DNA from: DASRCB01 sp035653295
Lineage (GTDB): Bacteria; Acidobacteriota; Terriglobia; Bryobacterales; Bryobacteraceae
Assembly: GCA_035653295.1 (NCBI GenBank)
Contig: DASRCB010000371.1
Span: forward strand, 1 to 6,281
Direction: 5' to 3'
DNA length: 6,281 nucleotides
The notes beneath the pieces are model-generated. The model was given only the letters and a program-made list of their open reading frames with translations. It ran no database searches and was not told the DNA's origin. Positions 5,650 through 6,281 of this stretch are shown one piece after another (the first letter of the stretch is position 1; every line of letters starts with the position of its first letter). The translations under genes and the position numbers were made by a program.

Positions 5650-6108
5650 TTGATCATCATATGTGGGCTGCCGGGTTCCGGCAAGACCACAGCCGCCACC
5701 GCGCTTCAACGCACCCGCGGCGGCATTCGCTTATCACCCGATGAGTGGATGGGCGGTCTCTCGATCAATCTGTGGGACGAAGCCATGCGTGCCCGCATCG
5801 AAGCCCTGCAATGGAATCTGGCTCAGGACCTGCTCGCCCTGGGCGCGATTGTCATTATCGAATGGGGCACGTGGGGAAGGTCGGAGCGGGACGAGTTGCG
5901 AACCGGAGCACGGGCACTGGGCGCTGCGGTAGAGCTGCACTATCTCGAAGCCCCGGTCGAGGTGCTGTTCGAGCGCATTGACCGCCGGGGTCTGGAGGAT
6001 CCGCCCATTACTCGGGAGGACCTCGCGAGGTGGCATCAGGCAATCGAGCCGCCCACGTCCGAAGAGATGGCGCTTTACGACCAGCCTCCTTCGCTACCAT
6101 CGAACTGA
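5650..6108 (+). CDS. P-loop kinase-like ATPase (AAA_33 type)
   Basis: A 152-residue single-domain P-loop protein. A Walker A motif sits at the very N-terminus: GLPGSGKTT (6-14). It is followed by RLSPDEWM (27-34), whose Asp31 is in the usual substrate-side acidic position of this family. The second strand is IVIIEWGTWGRSERDEL (67-83), and HYLEAPVEVLFERIDRR (97-113) resembles the lid region. PITREDLARW (119-128) and EPPTSEEMALYD (133-144) complete the family pattern. Such proteins resemble small-molecule or polynucleotide kinases; the phosphate acceptor is not known. TTG at 5650 is chosen because a stop in frame (5629-5631) leaves no ATG or GTG before the P-loop strand; no good Shine-Dalgarno is seen. 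The gene lies 18 bases after tatA, and its TGA overlaps the mrp ATG (TGATG), so it belongs to the same plus-strand operon. Confidence 0.88.
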   Translation: MIIICGLPGSGKTTAATALQRTRGGIRLSPDEWMGGLSINLWDEAMRARIEALQWNLAQDLLALGAIVIIEWGTWGRSERDELRTGARALGAAVELHYLEAPVEVLFERIDRRGLEDPPITREDLARWHQAIEPPTSEEMALYDQPPSLPSN

Positions 6109-6281
6109 TGCACCCGCACAAACCGCCGGAGCCGCCACCGCAGCTGCCGATTCCCGGCATTCAGAACCTCATCGCAATCGGCTCGGGAAAGGGTGGCGTC
6201 GGCAAGACCACCGTGTCCGTCAACCTGGCCATCGCGCTGGCGAAGGACGGCCGTTCCGTCGGACTGCTCGACGCCGACGTC
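6108..6281 (+). CDS. mrp: Mrp/ApbC family Fe-S cluster carrier ATPase (3' end outside window)
   Basis: Only the first 58 residues are present; the frame is open at the right edge. After a proline-rich leader (residues 3-16) comes NLIAIGSGKGGVGKTT (20-35), the deviant Walker A of the MinD/Mrp class, with signature Lys28 and P-loop Lys33. VNLAIALAKDG (38-48) follows, then GLLDADV (52-58), whose Asp55 and Asp57 belong to the switch/A' region. Mrp/NBP35/ApbC proteins are cytosolic carriers that hold and transfer Fe-S clusters. MinD- or ParA-like proteins share the Walker motif, but the SGKGGVGK context and LLDADV favour Mrp. The N-terminal MIP18/DUF59 domain found in many bacterial Mrp proteins is absent. 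The ATG overlaps the upstream TGA by one base with no clear Shine-Dalgarno, so it is probably translated by coupling. Confidence 0.88.
   Translation, partial: MHPHKPPEPPPQLPIPGIQNLIAIGSGKGGVGKTTVSVNLAIALAKDGRSVGLLDADV

Noticed and set aside
1..6281. Defence island, CRISPR, toxin-antitoxin or mobile element
   Set aside because: No direct-repeat array, nuclease, transposase, integrase or toxin/antitoxin pair is visible in any frame.

Overview
The window is GC-rich bacterial chromosome, tightly packed, with no tRNA, rRNA, CRISPR array, transposase or phage gene. Several traits fit an Acidobacteriota genome of the Bryobacter/Solibacter kind: a Tat-exported Gfo/Idh/MocA oxidoreductase, a divergent secreted GH20-type protein, and small housekeeping genes in dense operons. 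That placement is inferred from gene style, not from a marker gene.

Layout. The left edge (2-124, +) holds the likely C-terminal end of an unidentified protein. It converges on a minus-strand block across two tandem GC-rich hairpins (141-173). Read in transcription order from about 3988 down to 190, the minus block is: a YiiM-like MOSC-domain protein; a SnoaL/NTF2-like small protein overlapping it by ATGA; a secreted GH20-family glycosidase-like protein of 745 residues; and, after a 139-base gap, a GlcG/HbpS (DUF336) family protein.

A 116-base divergent intergenic region (3989-4104) separates this block from a plus-strand block. The plus block is: a Gfo/Idh/MocA oxidoreductase with a twin-arginine signal (4105-5439); a very short tatA gene of 54 codons (5467-5631); a P-loop (AAA_33-type) kinase-like protein with a TTG start (5650-6108); and the start of an Mrp/ApbC-family Fe-S carrier P-loop ATPase (6108 to the window edge), overlapping the kinase by TGATG.

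How they may work together. The oxidoreductase carries a Tat signal, and the next gene encodes the pore-forming Tat subunit, so substrate and translocase component may be co-expressed. Tat substrates are usually folded and often carry cofactors. Mrp (Fe-S delivery) and MOSC (a molybdenum-cofactor-linked fold) lie on either side, but any functional link between them is speculation. I see no clear defence or mobile system. The most distinctive items are the short tatA beside its probable substrate, a hairpin covering the tatA ribosome binding site, and the GH20 protein, which keeps the catalytic Asp-Glu pair while its sugar-binding positions have changed.
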